A stretch of 64,000 bases of DNA from RH-AL1 sp964235705 (lineage in GTDB: Bacteria; Pseudomonadota; Alphaproteobacteria; Rhizobiales; Beijerinckiaceae). Positions 25,424 through 34,994 of this stretch are shown here, piece after piece. Where the stretch lies: positions 1 to 64,000 of the forward strand of contig CAXSDP010000016.1 in NCBI GenBank assembly GCA_964235705.1, written 5' to 3'. The position numbers and the translations under genes are program-made. Below the pieces are notes generated by a model. The model saw nothing but the letters and a program-made list of their open reading frames with translations, did not search any database and was not told where the DNA came from. Position 1 is the stretch's first letter, and every line of letters starts with the position of its first letter.

Positions 25424-26371
25424 TCACCCGTTCGGCAGGTGCTGGGCGAGCGCCTGCAGCACCGCCATCCTCACCGCGACGCCCATCTCCACCTGCTCGC
25501 GGATCAGGCTCTGCGCGCTGTCGGCCACGGTCGAGCTGATCTCGACGCCCCGGTTCATGGGGCCCGGATGCATGACCAGCGCGTCGGGCTTGGCCAGCGC
25601 CAGCTTGGCCTCGTCGAGGCCGAAGAACTGGAAGTACTCCCGGGTGGAGGGCACGAAGCCGCCGTGCATCCGCTCGCGCTGCAGGCGCAGGCACATCACG
25701 ATGTCGGCGTCGCGCAGGCCCTCGCGCATATCACGGTACACCTCGACGCCCATGCGCTCGATGCCGGTGGGCAGCAGGGTGGAGGGCGCGACCACGCGCA
25801 CGCGGGCGCCCATCAGCGTCAGCAGGATGATGTTGGATCGCGCGACGCGCGAATGGAGCACGTCACCGCATATCGCCACCACCAAACCATCGATGCGGCC
25901 CTTGTTGCGGCGGATGGTGAGGGCGTCGAGCAGGGCTTGGGTCGGGTGCTCGTGCGCCCCGTCGCCGGCGTTGACGACCGCGCAATCCACCTTGCGGGCC
26001 AGCAGGTGCACGGCGCCGGCGTGGTGATGGCGCACCACGATGATATCGGGGCGCATGGCGTTGAGCGTCATCGCCGTGTCGATCAGCGTTTCCCCCTTCT
26101 TCACGCTGGAGGTCGACACCGACATGTTCATCACGTCGGCGCCGAGGCGCTTGCCGGCGAGCTCGAAGGAGGATTGCGTCCGGGTCGACGCCTCGAAGAA
26201 GAGGTTGATCTGGGTGCGCCCGCGCAGGGTCGAGCGCTTCTTCTCGATCTGGCGGGACACGGCGATCGCCTCCTCCGACAGGTCGAGGAGGTTCCGCACG
26301 TCGGGAACGGTGAGCCCTTCGATGCCGAGGAGGTGGCGGCTGCGGAAGGTCGGCGGGACGGCGCTCGTCAT
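25424..26371 (-). CDS. pyrB: Aspartate carbamoyltransferase catalytic subunit
   Basis: A 315-residue ATCase making carbamoyl aspartate, the committed step of pyrimidine synthesis. FFEASTRTQSSFELA carries the carbamoyl-phosphate STRT motif; DGAHEHPTQALLDALTI and MHPGPMNRGVEIS complete the signature. The ATG at 26371 gives the usual length; the frame stays open upstream but that sequence is not conserved. Co-transcribed with the dihydroorotase-like gene. No pyrI-type regulatory subunit is present. Confidence 0.96.
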   Translation of the reverse strand: MTSAVPPTFRSRHLLGIEGLTVPDVRNLLDLSEEAIAVSRQIEKKRSTLRGRTQINLFFEASTRTQSSFELAGKRLGADVMNMSVSTSSVKKGETLIDTAMTLNAMRPDIIVVRHHHAGAVHLLARKVDCAVVNAGDGAHEHPTQALLDALTIRRNKGRIDGLVVAICGDVLHSRVARSNIILLTLMGARVRVVAPSTLLPTGIERMGVEVYRDMREGLRDADIVMCLRLQRERMHGGFVPSTREYFQFFGLDEAKLALAKPDALVMHPGPMNRGVEISSTVADSAQSLIREQVEMGVAVRMAVLQALAQHLPNG

Positions 26372-26511
26372 GAGCCCTGGTCTATCGGAAACCCGCCCCC
26401 GGTTGTCAAAGGGTGGTGTCAAAATGGGCGATGTCGAAAGGGGGCGCCGAAGGGCCAGCGCCACTCCCGGCGAACATCCTGGACGCGGGGGCCCGCGCCC
26501 AGGCGTCGGCC

Positions 26512-27366
26512 CTATTCCGCGGCCTGCGCCGTGGCCGAGGCGGCGGACACCGGATCCTGCCCGAGGCCGAGCGCGCCCATGGGGTAGGCGAGGTAGAGCG
26601 CGAGGCCGGTAAACAGGAAGCCGCCGACGATGTTGCCAAGGACGACCGGCAACTCGTTGTAAGTCAGGTACTGGACGACCGTGGTGCCGGCGTTCAGCAT
26701 GATGCCGAGCGGGAACAACGACATGTTCACCACGCAGTGCTCGAACCCCTGCGCGAAGAAGATCACGATCGGCAACCAGCAGCCGAGGATCTTGCCGACC
26801 GACGTCGAGGAGGCCGTCGCCATGACCACGCCGAAGCACACCATCCAGTTGCAGAGCATGGCCTTGACGAAGACGGTGATCAAGCCCTGGCCGCCGAGCG
26901 CGGCGTAGCCGGCGGAGCGCGCCGTTACGGCCGCCCGCAGCTTGTCGCCGATCGGGCCGCCGGCGTCGTGGCCGGCGCTCGTCAGCGCGACGTAGGCGAG
27001 CCCGGCGAAGATCAGGGCGCCGATGAAGTTGCCGACGAAGGCGACGAGCCAGTTGACGAGCATCTGCGACACGCTCGCCCGTCCGGCCATGACCGCCATC
27101 GGCAGCAGGGCGAAGCTGCCCGTGACGAGGTCGAGGCCGAGCACCATGATCATGGCGAAGCCCACGGGGAAGATCAGCGCCCCGACGATCGGGTATCCCG
27201 TCTGGGCCAGGGCCGTGAACGCCAACGTCGTCGCCACGCCGAGCAAGGCCCCGGCGAGCCCCGAGCGGACGAGGAGTTCCCCGACCGAGAGGCGCGCCTT
27301 GGCCGCCCCCATCTCGATCAATCCTTGCACGACCAGCGCTGGTTTGACGACGTCCACCATTCTCAT
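26512..27366 (-). CDS. Formate/nitrite transporter (FNT) channel
   Basis: A 284-residue six-helix FNT protein. LDLVTGSFALLPM is the first conserved gate segment, VVMATASSTSVGKILGCWLPI the second, and FAQGFEHCVVNM holds the central histidine of the pore. FNT pentamers pass formate, nitrite or hydrosulfide. Which anion is not decidable here; a nitrate/nitrite module lies 24 kb away, which is too far to argue from. Divergent from topA. Confidence 0.9.
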   Translation of the reverse strand: MRMVDVVKPALVVQGLIEMGAAKARLSVGELLVRSGLAGALLGVATTLAFTALAQTGYPIVGALIFPVGFAMIMVLGLDLVTGSFALLPMAVMAGRASVSQMLVNWLVAFVGNFIGALIFAGLAYVALTSAGHDAGGPIGDKLRAAVTARSAGYAALGGQGLITVFVKAMLCNWMVCFGVVMATASSTSVGKILGCWLPIVIFFAQGFEHCVVNMSLFPLGIMLNAGTTVVQYLTYNELPVVLGNIVGGFLFTGLALYLAYPMGALGLGQDPVSAASATAQAAE

Positions 27367-27665
27367 TCACTCCCGGTTCGGAGCGACGCACTTTGCAACT
27401 TGTGCGCCAACGAATCGCGCACCACCTCGTCAAAGTCGATGTGTTGCCACCACATCACATGCCACGATGCCGCGTCACGAACGGCACGGGGCTGGCGGTG
27501 GTCGGTCGTCGCGGGTGGCGGTGTTGACGCGGCGCACCATATGGCTGCTCCTGACACGTGTTGGCCCGCACGCTCGACGCCGGGCGGCGCGGGTCCGATC
27601 GCGGCCGGACGGCGTCCCGGCATGTTGAAGTCCCGACGCGCCGAACCCTTAAGGATGCCTGCGAG
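27367..27665. other. Divergent region between the FNT gene and topA
   Basis: 299 bases with both 5' regions. The part next to the FNT gene is relatively AT-rich. Near topA a nested inverted repeat occurs at 27576-27616 (arms GACGCCG / CGGCGTC, with an inner GTCCG / CGGAC). I found no FNR-box or other operator by eye. Confidence 0.5.
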
Positions 27666-30545
27666 ATGGAAGTCGTCATCGTCGAGTCGCCAGCCAAGGC
27701 CAAGACGATCAACAAGTACCTTGGCAAGAACTACGAGGTTTACGCCTCCTACGGTCATATCCGCGACCTGCCGTCGAAGGATGGGTCGGTCGATCCCGAC
27801 GCCGATTTCGCGATGATCTGGGACGTCGACACCAAATCCGCCAAGCGCATGGCCGACATCGCCAAGGCGGTGAAAGGCTCGACCGGCGTGATCCTGGCGA
27901 CCGACCCGGACCGCGAGGGCGAGGCGATCTCCTGGCACGTGCTGGAGGTGCTGAGGAACAAGAAGGTCTTGAAGGACGTCAAGGTGTCCCGCGTCACCTT
28001 CAACGCCATCACCAAGGCGGCGGTCAGCGAGGCCATGGCCAAGCCCCGCGAGATCGACGGCGCGCTTGTCGACGCCTATTTGGCGCGCCGCGCGCTCGAC
28101 TACCTCGTCGGCTTCACGCTCTCCCCCATCCTGTGGCGCAAGCTGCCCGGCGCGCGCTCCGCCGGCCGGGTGCAATCGGTGACGCTGCGCATCATCTGCG
28201 AGCGCGAGACCGAGATCGAGAGGTTCGTCCGGCAGGAGTATTGGTCGCTGCTGGCGCGGCTCAGGACGAAGGACGGGAGCGCGGTCAACGCGCGGCTCGT
28301 CGGCGCCGACGGCACCAAGCTCGGCCGGCTCGACGTGCCCGACGAAGCCGCGGCGCGCGCGCTCCAGACGGCGCTGGAGCGCGGCGCCTACACCGTGGCC
28401 AAGGTCGAGGCGAAGCCCACGCGGCGCAACCCGCAGCCGCCCTTCACCACCTCCACCATGCAGCAGGAGGCGAGCCGCAAGCTGGGCTTCTCGCCCAACC
28501 GCACGATGCAGCTCGCCCAGCGGCTCTACGAGGGCGTCGACATCGGCGGCGAGACGGTCGGGCTCATCACCTACATGCGGACCGACGGCGTCGACATGGC
28601 CCCCGAGGCGGTGTACGGCGCCCGCCGGGTCATCGGCAAGGAGTTCGGCGAGCGCTACGTGCCCAAGGTCCCGCGCAAGTACACGGCCAAGGCGAAGAAC
28701 GCGCAGGAAGCCCACGAGGCGGTGCGCCCGACCGAACTCGCCCGGCTGCCCAAGCAAGTCGCCCGCTCGATGGAACCGGACTTGGCGAAGCTGTACGAGC
28801 TGATCTGGACGCGCACGATCGCCAGCCAGATGGAGTCGGCCGACATCGAGCGCACCGCGGTCGACATCGTGGCCGAGGGGGACGGCCGCCAGCTGGAACT
28901 GCGGGCGAACGGCCAGGTCGTGACCTTCGACGGCTTCCTCAAGCTGTACCAGGAAGGCCGCGACGACGAGGACGACGAGGAGGGCGCGCGCCTGCCCGCG
29001 ATGGCGCGGGGCGACCGGCTCAGCAAGGACAAGGTCGACGCCGACCAGCACTTCACCGAGCCGCCGCCGCGCTTCACCGAGGCGACGATCATCAAGAGGA
29101 TGGAGGAGCTGGGTATCGGCCGTCCCTCGACCTACGACGCCACCGTGCAGACCCTGAAGGCGCGCGAATACGTCAAGCTCGAGAAGAAGCGGCTGGTGCC
29201 CGAGGACAAGGGGCGGCTCGTCATCGCCTTCCTCGAGAGCTTCTTCGCCCGCTACGTCGGCTACGACTTCACCGCCGACCTGGAAGGCAAGCTCGACCTC
29301 ATTTCCAACCACGAGATCGACTGGAAGGAGGTCCTGCGGGATTTCTGGCGCGACTTCTCGGCCGCGGTGGCGGGCACCAGCGAGCTGCGCACCACCGAGG
29401 TGCTGGACAACCTCAACGAGGTGCTGGGCTCGCACATCTTCCCCGCGCGCGGGGATGGGTCGGACCCTCGCTCGTGCCAGCATTGCCAGACCGGCAAACT
29501 GTCCCTGAAACTGGGCAAGTTCGGCGCGTTCGTCGGCTGCTCGAACTATCCCGAGTGCAAGTACACCCGGCAGCTCAACCAATCCGGCGACGGCGTCGAG
29601 GCCGAGGCGGGCGGCCCCAAGGTGCTCGGCCTCGACCCGGCGTCCGGCGTCGCCGTGACGCTGCGCGACGGTCGCTTCGGTCCCTACATCCAGCTCGGCG
29701 AGCCGGCGGAGGGCGAGAAGCCGAAGCGTTCCTCGCTGCCGAAGGATCTCCCGCCGGGCGACGTGACGCTGGAGCAGGCGGTCGCCCTGCTCTCGCTGCC
29801 GCGCGAGGTGGCGCGCCATCCCGAAACGAAGGAGCCGATCGTCGCCGCGCTCGGCCGCTACGGTCCTTACGTGCAGCATGGCAAGACCTACGCGAACCTC
29901 GGCAAGGGCGACGACGTGCTCACCATCGGCGGCAACCGCGCGATCGACCTGATCGTCGCCAAGGAGAGCGGCCTGACGGGACGGCGCTTCGGTTCGAGCG
30001 AAGGCGCGGCCGCCAAGGTGCTCGGCGATCACCCGAGCGGGGGCGCGGTGGCGCTGAAGGCCGGACGTTACGGCCCCTACGTCAGCCACGGCAAGGTCAA
30101 CGCCACCCTGCCGAAGGACGCCGACCTCACGACCTTCACGCTGGAGGAGGCCGTGGCGTTGATCACCGCCAAGGCCGCCGGCGGCGACGGGCCGGCGCAG
30201 GGCCGCCTGCTGGGCGAGCACCCGCAGGGCGGCGCCATCACCGTGCGGGAGGGCCGCTTCGGCCCCTACGTCAGTTACGGCAAGGTCAGCGCGACGCTGA
30301 AGCGCGACATGTCGCCGGATGATTTGAGCCTGGAGGAGGCGATCCGCTTGATCGAGGACAAGGAAGCCGCCGGCCCGCCCAAGCGGAAGGCCGGCGGCGC
30401 GAAGGCGGGTGCGGCCAAGGCGGCCGCGAAGCCCGGCAAGCCAAAGGCGGCGAGCCCGCAACGCGCCAAGCCGGCGGCCGCGACGCGGAGCGCGGTCAAG
30501 CCGGCCGCGACGAAGGCGGCGGCCGCGAAGAAGAGCAAGGCATGA
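27666..30545 (+). CDS. topA: DNA topoisomerase I
   Basis: A 959-residue type IA topoisomerase relaxing negative supercoils. Toprim domain opens at residue 1 (VVIVESPAKAKTINKYLG), with DPDREGEAISWH for metal binding; the catalytic tyrosine is in LITYMRTDG. A zinc ribbon CQHCQTG...CSNYPECKYTRQ follows, then four repeats of a GRYGPYV-type C-terminal domain and a Lys/Ala-rich DNA-binding tail. The ATG at 27666 begins the conserved N-terminus. The usual dprA neighbour is not upstream. Followed 13 bases later by rnr. Confidence 0.96.
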   Translation: MEVVIVESPAKAKTINKYLGKNYEVYASYGHIRDLPSKDGSVDPDADFAMIWDVDTKSAKRMADIAKAVKGSTGVILATDPDREGEAISWHVLEVLRNKKVLKDVKVSRVTFNAITKAAVSEAMAKPREIDGALVDAYLARRALDYLVGFTLSPILWRKLPGARSAGRVQSVTLRIICERETEIERFVRQEYWSLLARLRTKDGSAVNARLVGADGTKLGRLDVPDEAAARALQTALERGAYTVAKVEAKPTRRNPQPPFTTSTMQQEASRKLGFSPNRTMQLAQRLYEGVDIGGETVGLITYMRTDGVDMAPEAVYGARRVIGKEFGERYVPKVPRKYTAKAKNAQEAHEAVRPTELARLPKQVARSMEPDLAKLYELIWTRTIASQMESADIERTAVDIVAEGDGRQLELRANGQVVTFDGFLKLYQEGRDDEDDEEGARLPAMARGDRLSKDKVDADQHFTEPPPRFTEATIIKRMEELGIGRPSTYDATVQTLKAREYVKLEKKRLVPEDKGRLVIAFLESFFARYVGYDFTADLEGKLDLISNHEIDWKEVLRDFWRDFSAAVAGTSELRTTEVLDNLNEVLGSHIFPARGDGSDPRSCQHCQTGKLSLKLGKFGAFVGCSNYPECKYTRQLNQSGDGVEAEAGGPKVLGLDPASGVAVTLRDGRFGPYIQLGEPAEGEKPKRSSLPKDLPPGDVTLEQAVALLSLPREVARHPETKEPIVAALGRYGPYVQHGKTYANLGKGDDVLTIGGNRAIDLIVAKESGLTGRRFGSSEGAAAKVLGDHPSGGAVALKAGRYGPYVSHGKVNATLPKDADLTTFTLEEAVALITAKAAGGDGPAQGRLLGEHPQGGAITVREGRFGPYVSYGKVSATLKRDMSPDDLSLEEAIRLIEDKEAAGPPKRKAGGAKAGAAKAAAKPGKPKAASPQRAKPAAATRSAVKPAATKAAAAKKSKA

Positions 30546-30558
30546 CGAGGAGTCAGGC

Positions 30559-32916
30559 ATGAGCAAGCGGGCGATCCCCCGGCGGGCGGCGACCCTCGGG
30601 GGGCAGGCGGCCGAGGCGACGCCCACGCGCGAGGACATCGTCGCCTTCATCGCGCGCGAACGCGAAGGATCGTCCGAACGGGCCTCGACGATCGGCAAGC
30701 GGGAGATCGCCCGCGCCTTCGGCATCAAGGGGTCGGACAAGGTCGAGCTGAAGCGCGTGTTGCGGCAGTTGGAGGCGGAGGGCGCGATCGAGCGCCACGG
30801 CCGTAGCCTCGGCAAACCCGGTACGCTGCCGGTGACCGTGCTCGCGGAGGTTTACAGCCGCGACCGCGACGGCGATTTGTTGGCCAAGCCGGTCGACTGG
30901 GACGGTGCCAACGGTCCCGCGCCGACCATCGCGTTGCACCTGCCCAGGCGGGGCAAGGTGGGCGGCCCGATGCCGGGCCTGGGCGACCGGGCGCTGGTGC
31001 GCACGGAGCGCAACCACGACCCGGAACCGGGCGAGCCGGCCTACACCGGGCGCATCGTCAAGGTCCTCGCGCGCGCGAGGGCGAGCGTTCTCGGCATCTA
31101 CCAGGCCGGCCCCGGAGCCGGCGGCCGGGTGCTGCCCGTCGACAAGAAGACGGCGAACAGGGGCGCCTTCACCGTTCGCGCCGGCGATGAGGGCGACGCG
31201 CAGGACGGTGACCTCGTCGCGGTCGACGTGCTCGGCGGCGATCGCCTCGGGCTGACCGCCGCCAAGGTGCGCGAGCGGATCGGCTCCTTCGCCAGCGAGA
31301 AGGCGGCGAGTCTGATCGCCATCCACGTCCACAAGATCCCGAGCGTGTTCGGGCCAGCCGCGATGGCGGAGGCCGAGGAGGCGCGCGCCGCGGAGGCGGC
31401 CGGACGTGAGGACTGGCGCGCGCTGGCGCTCGTGACGATCGACCCGCCCGACGCCAAGGATCACGACGATGCGGTTCACGCCGTGGCCGACGACGATCCG
31501 GACAACCCGGGCGGCTTCGAGCTCACCGTCGCCATCGCCGACGTCGCCGCCTACGTTCGGCCGGGCTCGTCCCTCGACCGCGAGGCGCTGGAGCGTGGCA
31601 ACTCGGTGTACTTCCCCGACCGCGTCGTGCCGATGCTGCCCGAGCGCATCTCCAACGACCTTTGCTCGCTGCGCGCCGACGCCGACCGTCCGGCGCTGGC
31701 GATGCGGATGACCATCGACGCGGACGGCCGCAAGCGCCGCCATAGCCTGCACCGGATCATCATGCGATCGCGCGCGAAGCTCGCCTACGCGCAGGCGCAG
31801 GCCGCGATCGATGGGGCGAGCGACGAGGTGACGGGGCCGCTGCTGGCGCCGGTGCTGGAACCGCTCTACGCCGCCTACGCCGCGCTGAAGCGCGCCAAGG
31901 CGGCGCGGGAGCCGCTCGACCTCGACCTGCCCGAGCGCAAGGTGCTGCTGCGGGCGGACGGCACCGTCGATCGCGTCGTCGTGCCGGACCGGCTCGACGC
32001 CCACCGCCTCGTCGAAGAGTTCATGATCCTCGCCAACGTGGCGGCCGCGGAGCTGCTGGAGGAACGCGGCCAGAGGCTGATCTATCGCGCCCACGCCGAG
32101 CCGAGCGCGGAGAAGCTGCACAACCTGGCCGAGTTCCTCCAAACGATCGGCATCAAGCTCGCCAAGGGTCAGGTGGTCACGCCGGCGCAGTTCAACGGCA
32201 TCCTGGCCCAGGTGCGCGACACCGCCCACGAGCAGATCACCAACGACGTCGTGCTGCGCTCGCAGGCGCAAGCGGTGTACACGGCCGACAATTACGGGCA
32301 TTTCGGCCTGCGGTTGCGCCGCTACGCCCACTTCACCTCACCGATCCGTCGCTACGCCGACCTCGTCGTGCATCGCGCGCTCATCCGGGCCTGCAAACTC
32401 GGCCCCGATGGTTTGCCGGCCGATGGTTTACCGGACATGGACGCCGACGAACTGGAGGAGGTGGCGACCCGCATCTCCGCCGCCGAGCGCCGCGCGATGG
32501 CGGCCGAGCGCGACACGATCGACCGGCTGATCGCCGCCCACCTCGCCGACCGCGTCGGGGCGATCTTTTCGGGCCGCATCGCCGGGGTGACCCGCGTCGG
32601 CCTGTTCGTGAAGCTCGCCGACACGGGCGCGGACGGCTTCATCCCGGCGGCGACGCTGGGCGACGACTTCTTCCGCTACGAGGAAACGTTGCACGCCCTG
32701 GTCGGCACCCGCACGGGGGAAACGCTGCGGCTCGGCGACGGCGTCACCGTCAGGCTGGTCGAGGCCGCCCCGGTCGCCGGCGCGCTTCGCTTCGAGCTGG
32801 TCGAGGGCGCCGCGACGGCGAAGCCGCGCGGACCCGTCCGGGGCGGTCGCACCGCGTCCGCGCGCCCGGCCAAACGTGACGTTCGGTCCTCTAGCCGTCG
32901 CCGCCGCAATCCTTAA
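30559..32916 (+). CDS. rnr: Ribonuclease R
   Basis: A 785-residue RNase II-family 3' to 5' exonuclease. A winged-helix start (TREDIVAFIARE, IGKREIARAFGIKG) precedes two cold-shock domains, the RNB catalytic core (IDPPDAKDHDDAVHA with the acidic cluster; LRRYAHFTSPIRRYADLVVHR) and a C-terminal S1 domain (RIAGVTRVGLFVKL). The tail is short and basic. ATG 30559 has GAGGAG upstream. Directly after topA in the same direction, so probably one transcript. Confidence 0.95.
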   Translation: MSKRAIPRRAATLGGQAAEATPTREDIVAFIAREREGSSERASTIGKREIARAFGIKGSDKVELKRVLRQLEAEGAIERHGRSLGKPGTLPVTVLAEVYSRDRDGDLLAKPVDWDGANGPAPTIALHLPRRGKVGGPMPGLGDRALVRTERNHDPEPGEPAYTGRIVKVLARARASVLGIYQAGPGAGGRVLPVDKKTANRGAFTVRAGDEGDAQDGDLVAVDVLGGDRLGLTAAKVRERIGSFASEKAASLIAIHVHKIPSVFGPAAMAEAEEARAAEAAGREDWRALALVTIDPPDAKDHDDAVHAVADDDPDNPGGFELTVAIADVAAYVRPGSSLDREALERGNSVYFPDRVVPMLPERISNDLCSLRADADRPALAMRMTIDADGRKRRHSLHRIIMRSRAKLAYAQAQAAIDGASDEVTGPLLAPVLEPLYAAYAALKRAKAAREPLDLDLPERKVLLRADGTVDRVVVPDRLDAHRLVEEFMILANVAAAELLEERGQRLIYRAHAEPSAEKLHNLAEFLQTIGIKLAKGQVVTPAQFNGILAQVRDTAHEQITNDVVLRSQAQAVYTADNYGHFGLRLRRYAHFTSPIRRYADLVVHRALIRACKLGPDGLPADGLPDMDADELEEVATRISAAERRAMAAERDTIDRLIAAHLADRVGAIFSGRIAGVTRVGLFVKLADTGADGFIPAATLGDDFFRYEETLHALVGTRTGETLRLGDGVTVRLVEAAPVAGALRFELVEGAATAKPRGPVRGGRTASARPAKRDVRSSSRRRRNP

Positions 32917-32934
32917 TTTTGTTAGGATGGCGCC

Positions 32935-33495
32935 ATGGCGGATTGTGGCGGCGAGACGCTGGCTGGCGAGGCCGGCGGACAGGATGTCAGCGACGTGATC
33001 ATCAACGACAAGGGCCACGAGCCCCTCAAACGGGTGCCCCCGCGCGACACGTGGACGGCGATCAAGCGCGGCTTGCGCGGACGCTGCCCCGCGTGCGGAC
33101 GGGGGCGCATCCTCCACGCCTACAGCGAGGTCAACGAATCCTGTCCGGCCTGCGGCGAGGAGATGCACCATCACCGCGCCGACGATTTTCCGCCCTACAT
33201 CACGATCTTCGCCGTCGGTTACATCCTCGGCGCTGCAATGCTTCTCGTCAACGCCATCTGGCCCAACCTGCCGATCCTCATCCATCTCGTGATATGGCCC
33301 ACGCTGTGCGCCGTCCTCTCGCTCCTGCTCCTGCCCATCTTCAAGGGTGGCCTCGTCGCCTATCAATGGGCGCTGCGCATGCACGGCTTCGAGACGGCGC
33401 ATCGGCAGGCGTCGCGAACGCCGGACGCGCAGGAGGTACGGCAGGACCCCATGCCGTCGCGTATCGAGCCGGTCGTCCGCCGTTCGGCGGCTTGA
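32935..33495 (+). CDS. DUF983 membrane protein
   Basis: A 186-residue protein with a zinc-ribbon-like pair (RGRCPACGRGRILH and ESCPACGEEMH) followed by a DDFPPYITIF signature and two transmembrane helices (residues ~88-107 and ~117-138). DUF983 members are alphaproteobacterial inner-membrane proteins of unknown function, some close to cytochrome oxidase genes. It is 18 bases after rnr and 16 before the MFS gene. Confidence 0.88.
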   Translation: MADCGGETLAGEAGGQDVSDVIINDKGHEPLKRVPPRDTWTAIKRGLRGRCPACGRGRILHAYSEVNESCPACGEEMHHHRADDFPPYITIFAVGYILGAAMLLVNAIWPNLPILIHLVIWPTLCAVLSLLLLPIFKGGLVAYQWALRMHGFETAHRQASRTPDAQEVRQDPMPSRIEPVVRRSAA

Positions 33496-33511
33496 CGACC
33501 GTCACCGGGGC

Positions 33512-34708
33512 GTGACCGCTCGCGGGCGGGCGGATGCCGGGATGGTCCGCGTGCTGGCCGGCGTCATTACCGTCGCGGCACTCGCCGGCTGCGGCCTGTC
33601 CCTCGCGGTCGCCGCCCTCGCCGTACGGCTCGACCAGGCCGGCTTCAACGCGCGCGCGATCGGGCTGAACACGGCGGCCGAAGGCATCGCCGTCCTGGTC
33701 GCCGCGCCTTTCGTCCCGCGCCTCGCCCGTCACCTCGGCGTCACGCGCCTGTTGGCGGCGGCGTTGGTCGTCGGCGCCGTCACCCTCCTCGGCTTCGCGT
33801 TGACTGCCAGCTACGCCGCCTGGCTCGCGCTCCGGTTCGGCGTCGGGCTGAGCGCCACCGTCATGTTCGTCCTCAGCGAGTTCTGGATCACGTCCGCCGC
33901 GCCAGCGGGGCGCGCGGGCCTCGCCATCGCGCTCTACGTCATCAGCCTGGCGATCGGCTCCGCGCTCGGGCCGCTGATCCTCGCGGCCGTGGGAACTGCT
34001 GGCACCCTGCCCTTCGCCATCGCCGGTGCGCTCCTCCTGGCGGCCAGCGTCCCGCCCGCCCTGCCTGGCGCGCCGGCCCCGCCCTTGGGAGGTGCCGGCG
34101 CGCGGGCCGTGTTCGCGGTGCTTCGCCGGGCCCCGGCCGCGACCCTGGCCGGCCTGCTGCACGGCGCGGTCGAGGCGGCGGCCTTCTCCTTGCTGCCGGT
34201 CTACGCGCTGCGCGCCGGCGCCCCCGTGGCGGTCGGCGCCTCGCTCGTGAGCGCGTTCATCCTCGGCTCGGCGATGCTGCAACTGCCTATCGGCTGGATC
34301 GCCGACCGGGTGGATCGCCGGCGGCTGCTGCTGACCCTCGCGATCGCGGGAGCGGTCGGCGCCGGCCTGCTCGCCGTGCTCACGCTGCGCGACACGTTCA
34401 CCTTCAGGCTCGTCCTGCTCGGCTGGGGCGGGATCGTCGGCGCCTTCTACCCCGTCGGGCTCAACCAGCTCGGCGCCGAACTCGGACGATCGGACCGTGG
34501 ACTCGCGGGCGCCAACGCGGCCTTCGTCATGACTTACGCGCTCGGCATGATGGTCGGACCACCCGTGATCGGGGCGGGACTCGACCTCGCCCCACCCTCC
34601 GGCCTGTTCTGGACGGTGGCGGCGTTGATCGGGCTCTACGGTGGCGTGGTCGGCGTCACGATCCTCCAGCCGCGGCGCCCACCCTCGCGGGCGCCCGTCC
34701 TTGACTGA
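33512..34708 (+). CDS. MFS transporter, YcaD/MucK-like
   Basis: A 398-residue, 12-helix major facilitator protein. Helix 1 is VLAGVITVAALAGCGLSLAVAAL; the loop after helix 8 has GWIADRVDRRRLL, the MFS motif. LSEFWITSAAPAGRAG resembles the YcaD/YfkF subgroup whose substrates are unknown. The frame stays open upstream across the DUF983 end; I chose the GTG at 33512, with the ATG at 33542 as alternative. Confidence 0.83.
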   Translation: MTARGRADAGMVRVLAGVITVAALAGCGLSLAVAALAVRLDQAGFNARAIGLNTAAEGIAVLVAAPFVPRLARHLGVTRLLAAALVVGAVTLLGFALTASYAAWLALRFGVGLSATVMFVLSEFWITSAAPAGRAGLAIALYVISLAIGSALGPLILAAVGTAGTLPFAIAGALLLAASVPPALPGAPAPPLGGAGARAVFAVLRRAPAATLAGLLHGAVEAAAFSLLPVYALRAGAPVAVGASLVSAFILGSAMLQLPIGWIADRVDRRRLLLTLAIAGAVGAGLLAVLTLRDTFTFRLVLLGWGGIVGAFYPVGLNQLGAELGRSDRGLAGANAAFVMTYALGMMVGPPVIGAGLDLAPPSGLFWTVAALIGLYGGVVGVTILQPRRPPSRAPVLD

Positions 34709-34812
34709 GGGCCGATTGCGCCTATGGTTCGCACCGATGCGGACCCTGCCCCAGGCGGGTGGCGCCGCCATTGCCACGAGCCTCGCCGGCTCGCACCGGG
34801 ACATTGGATGTT

Positions 34813-34980
34813 ATGGCCAAAGCTGCGATGATCAAGATCAAGCTCGTGTCCTCGGCGGACACGGGCTATTTCTACGTGACGAAGAAGAACGCCCGCACCA
34901 AGACGGATAAGTTGAGCTTCAAGAAGTACGATCCGATCGCGCGCAAGCACGTCGACTTCAAGGAAGCCAAGATCAAGTAA
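34813..34980 (+). CDS. rpmG: Ribosomal protein bL33
   Basis: A 55-residue bL33: AMIKIKLVSSADTGYFYVTKKN followed by KLSFKKYDPIARKHVDFKE. The four zinc-binding cysteines of the C+ form are all absent, so this is the C- type, which is usual in alphaproteobacteria. It stands alone with its own 104-base upstream region; convergent with pcm. Confidence 0.96.
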   Translation: MAKAAMIKIKLVSSADTGYFYVTKKNARTKTDKLSFKKYDPIARKHVDFKEAKIK

Positions 34981-34994
34981 GGCGCGACGAGGGG

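Noticed and set aside
26512..27366. FNT channel as part of the nitrate module
   Set aside because: It is 24 kb away with housekeeping genes between, and its substrate cannot be told from sequence.
27363..30815. 1150-codon open frame on the minus strand opposite topA
   Set aside because: Antisense shadow: high GC makes long stop-free frames opposite real genes. Sequence is Arg/Gly/Leu low complexity and topA is intact and certain on the other strand.
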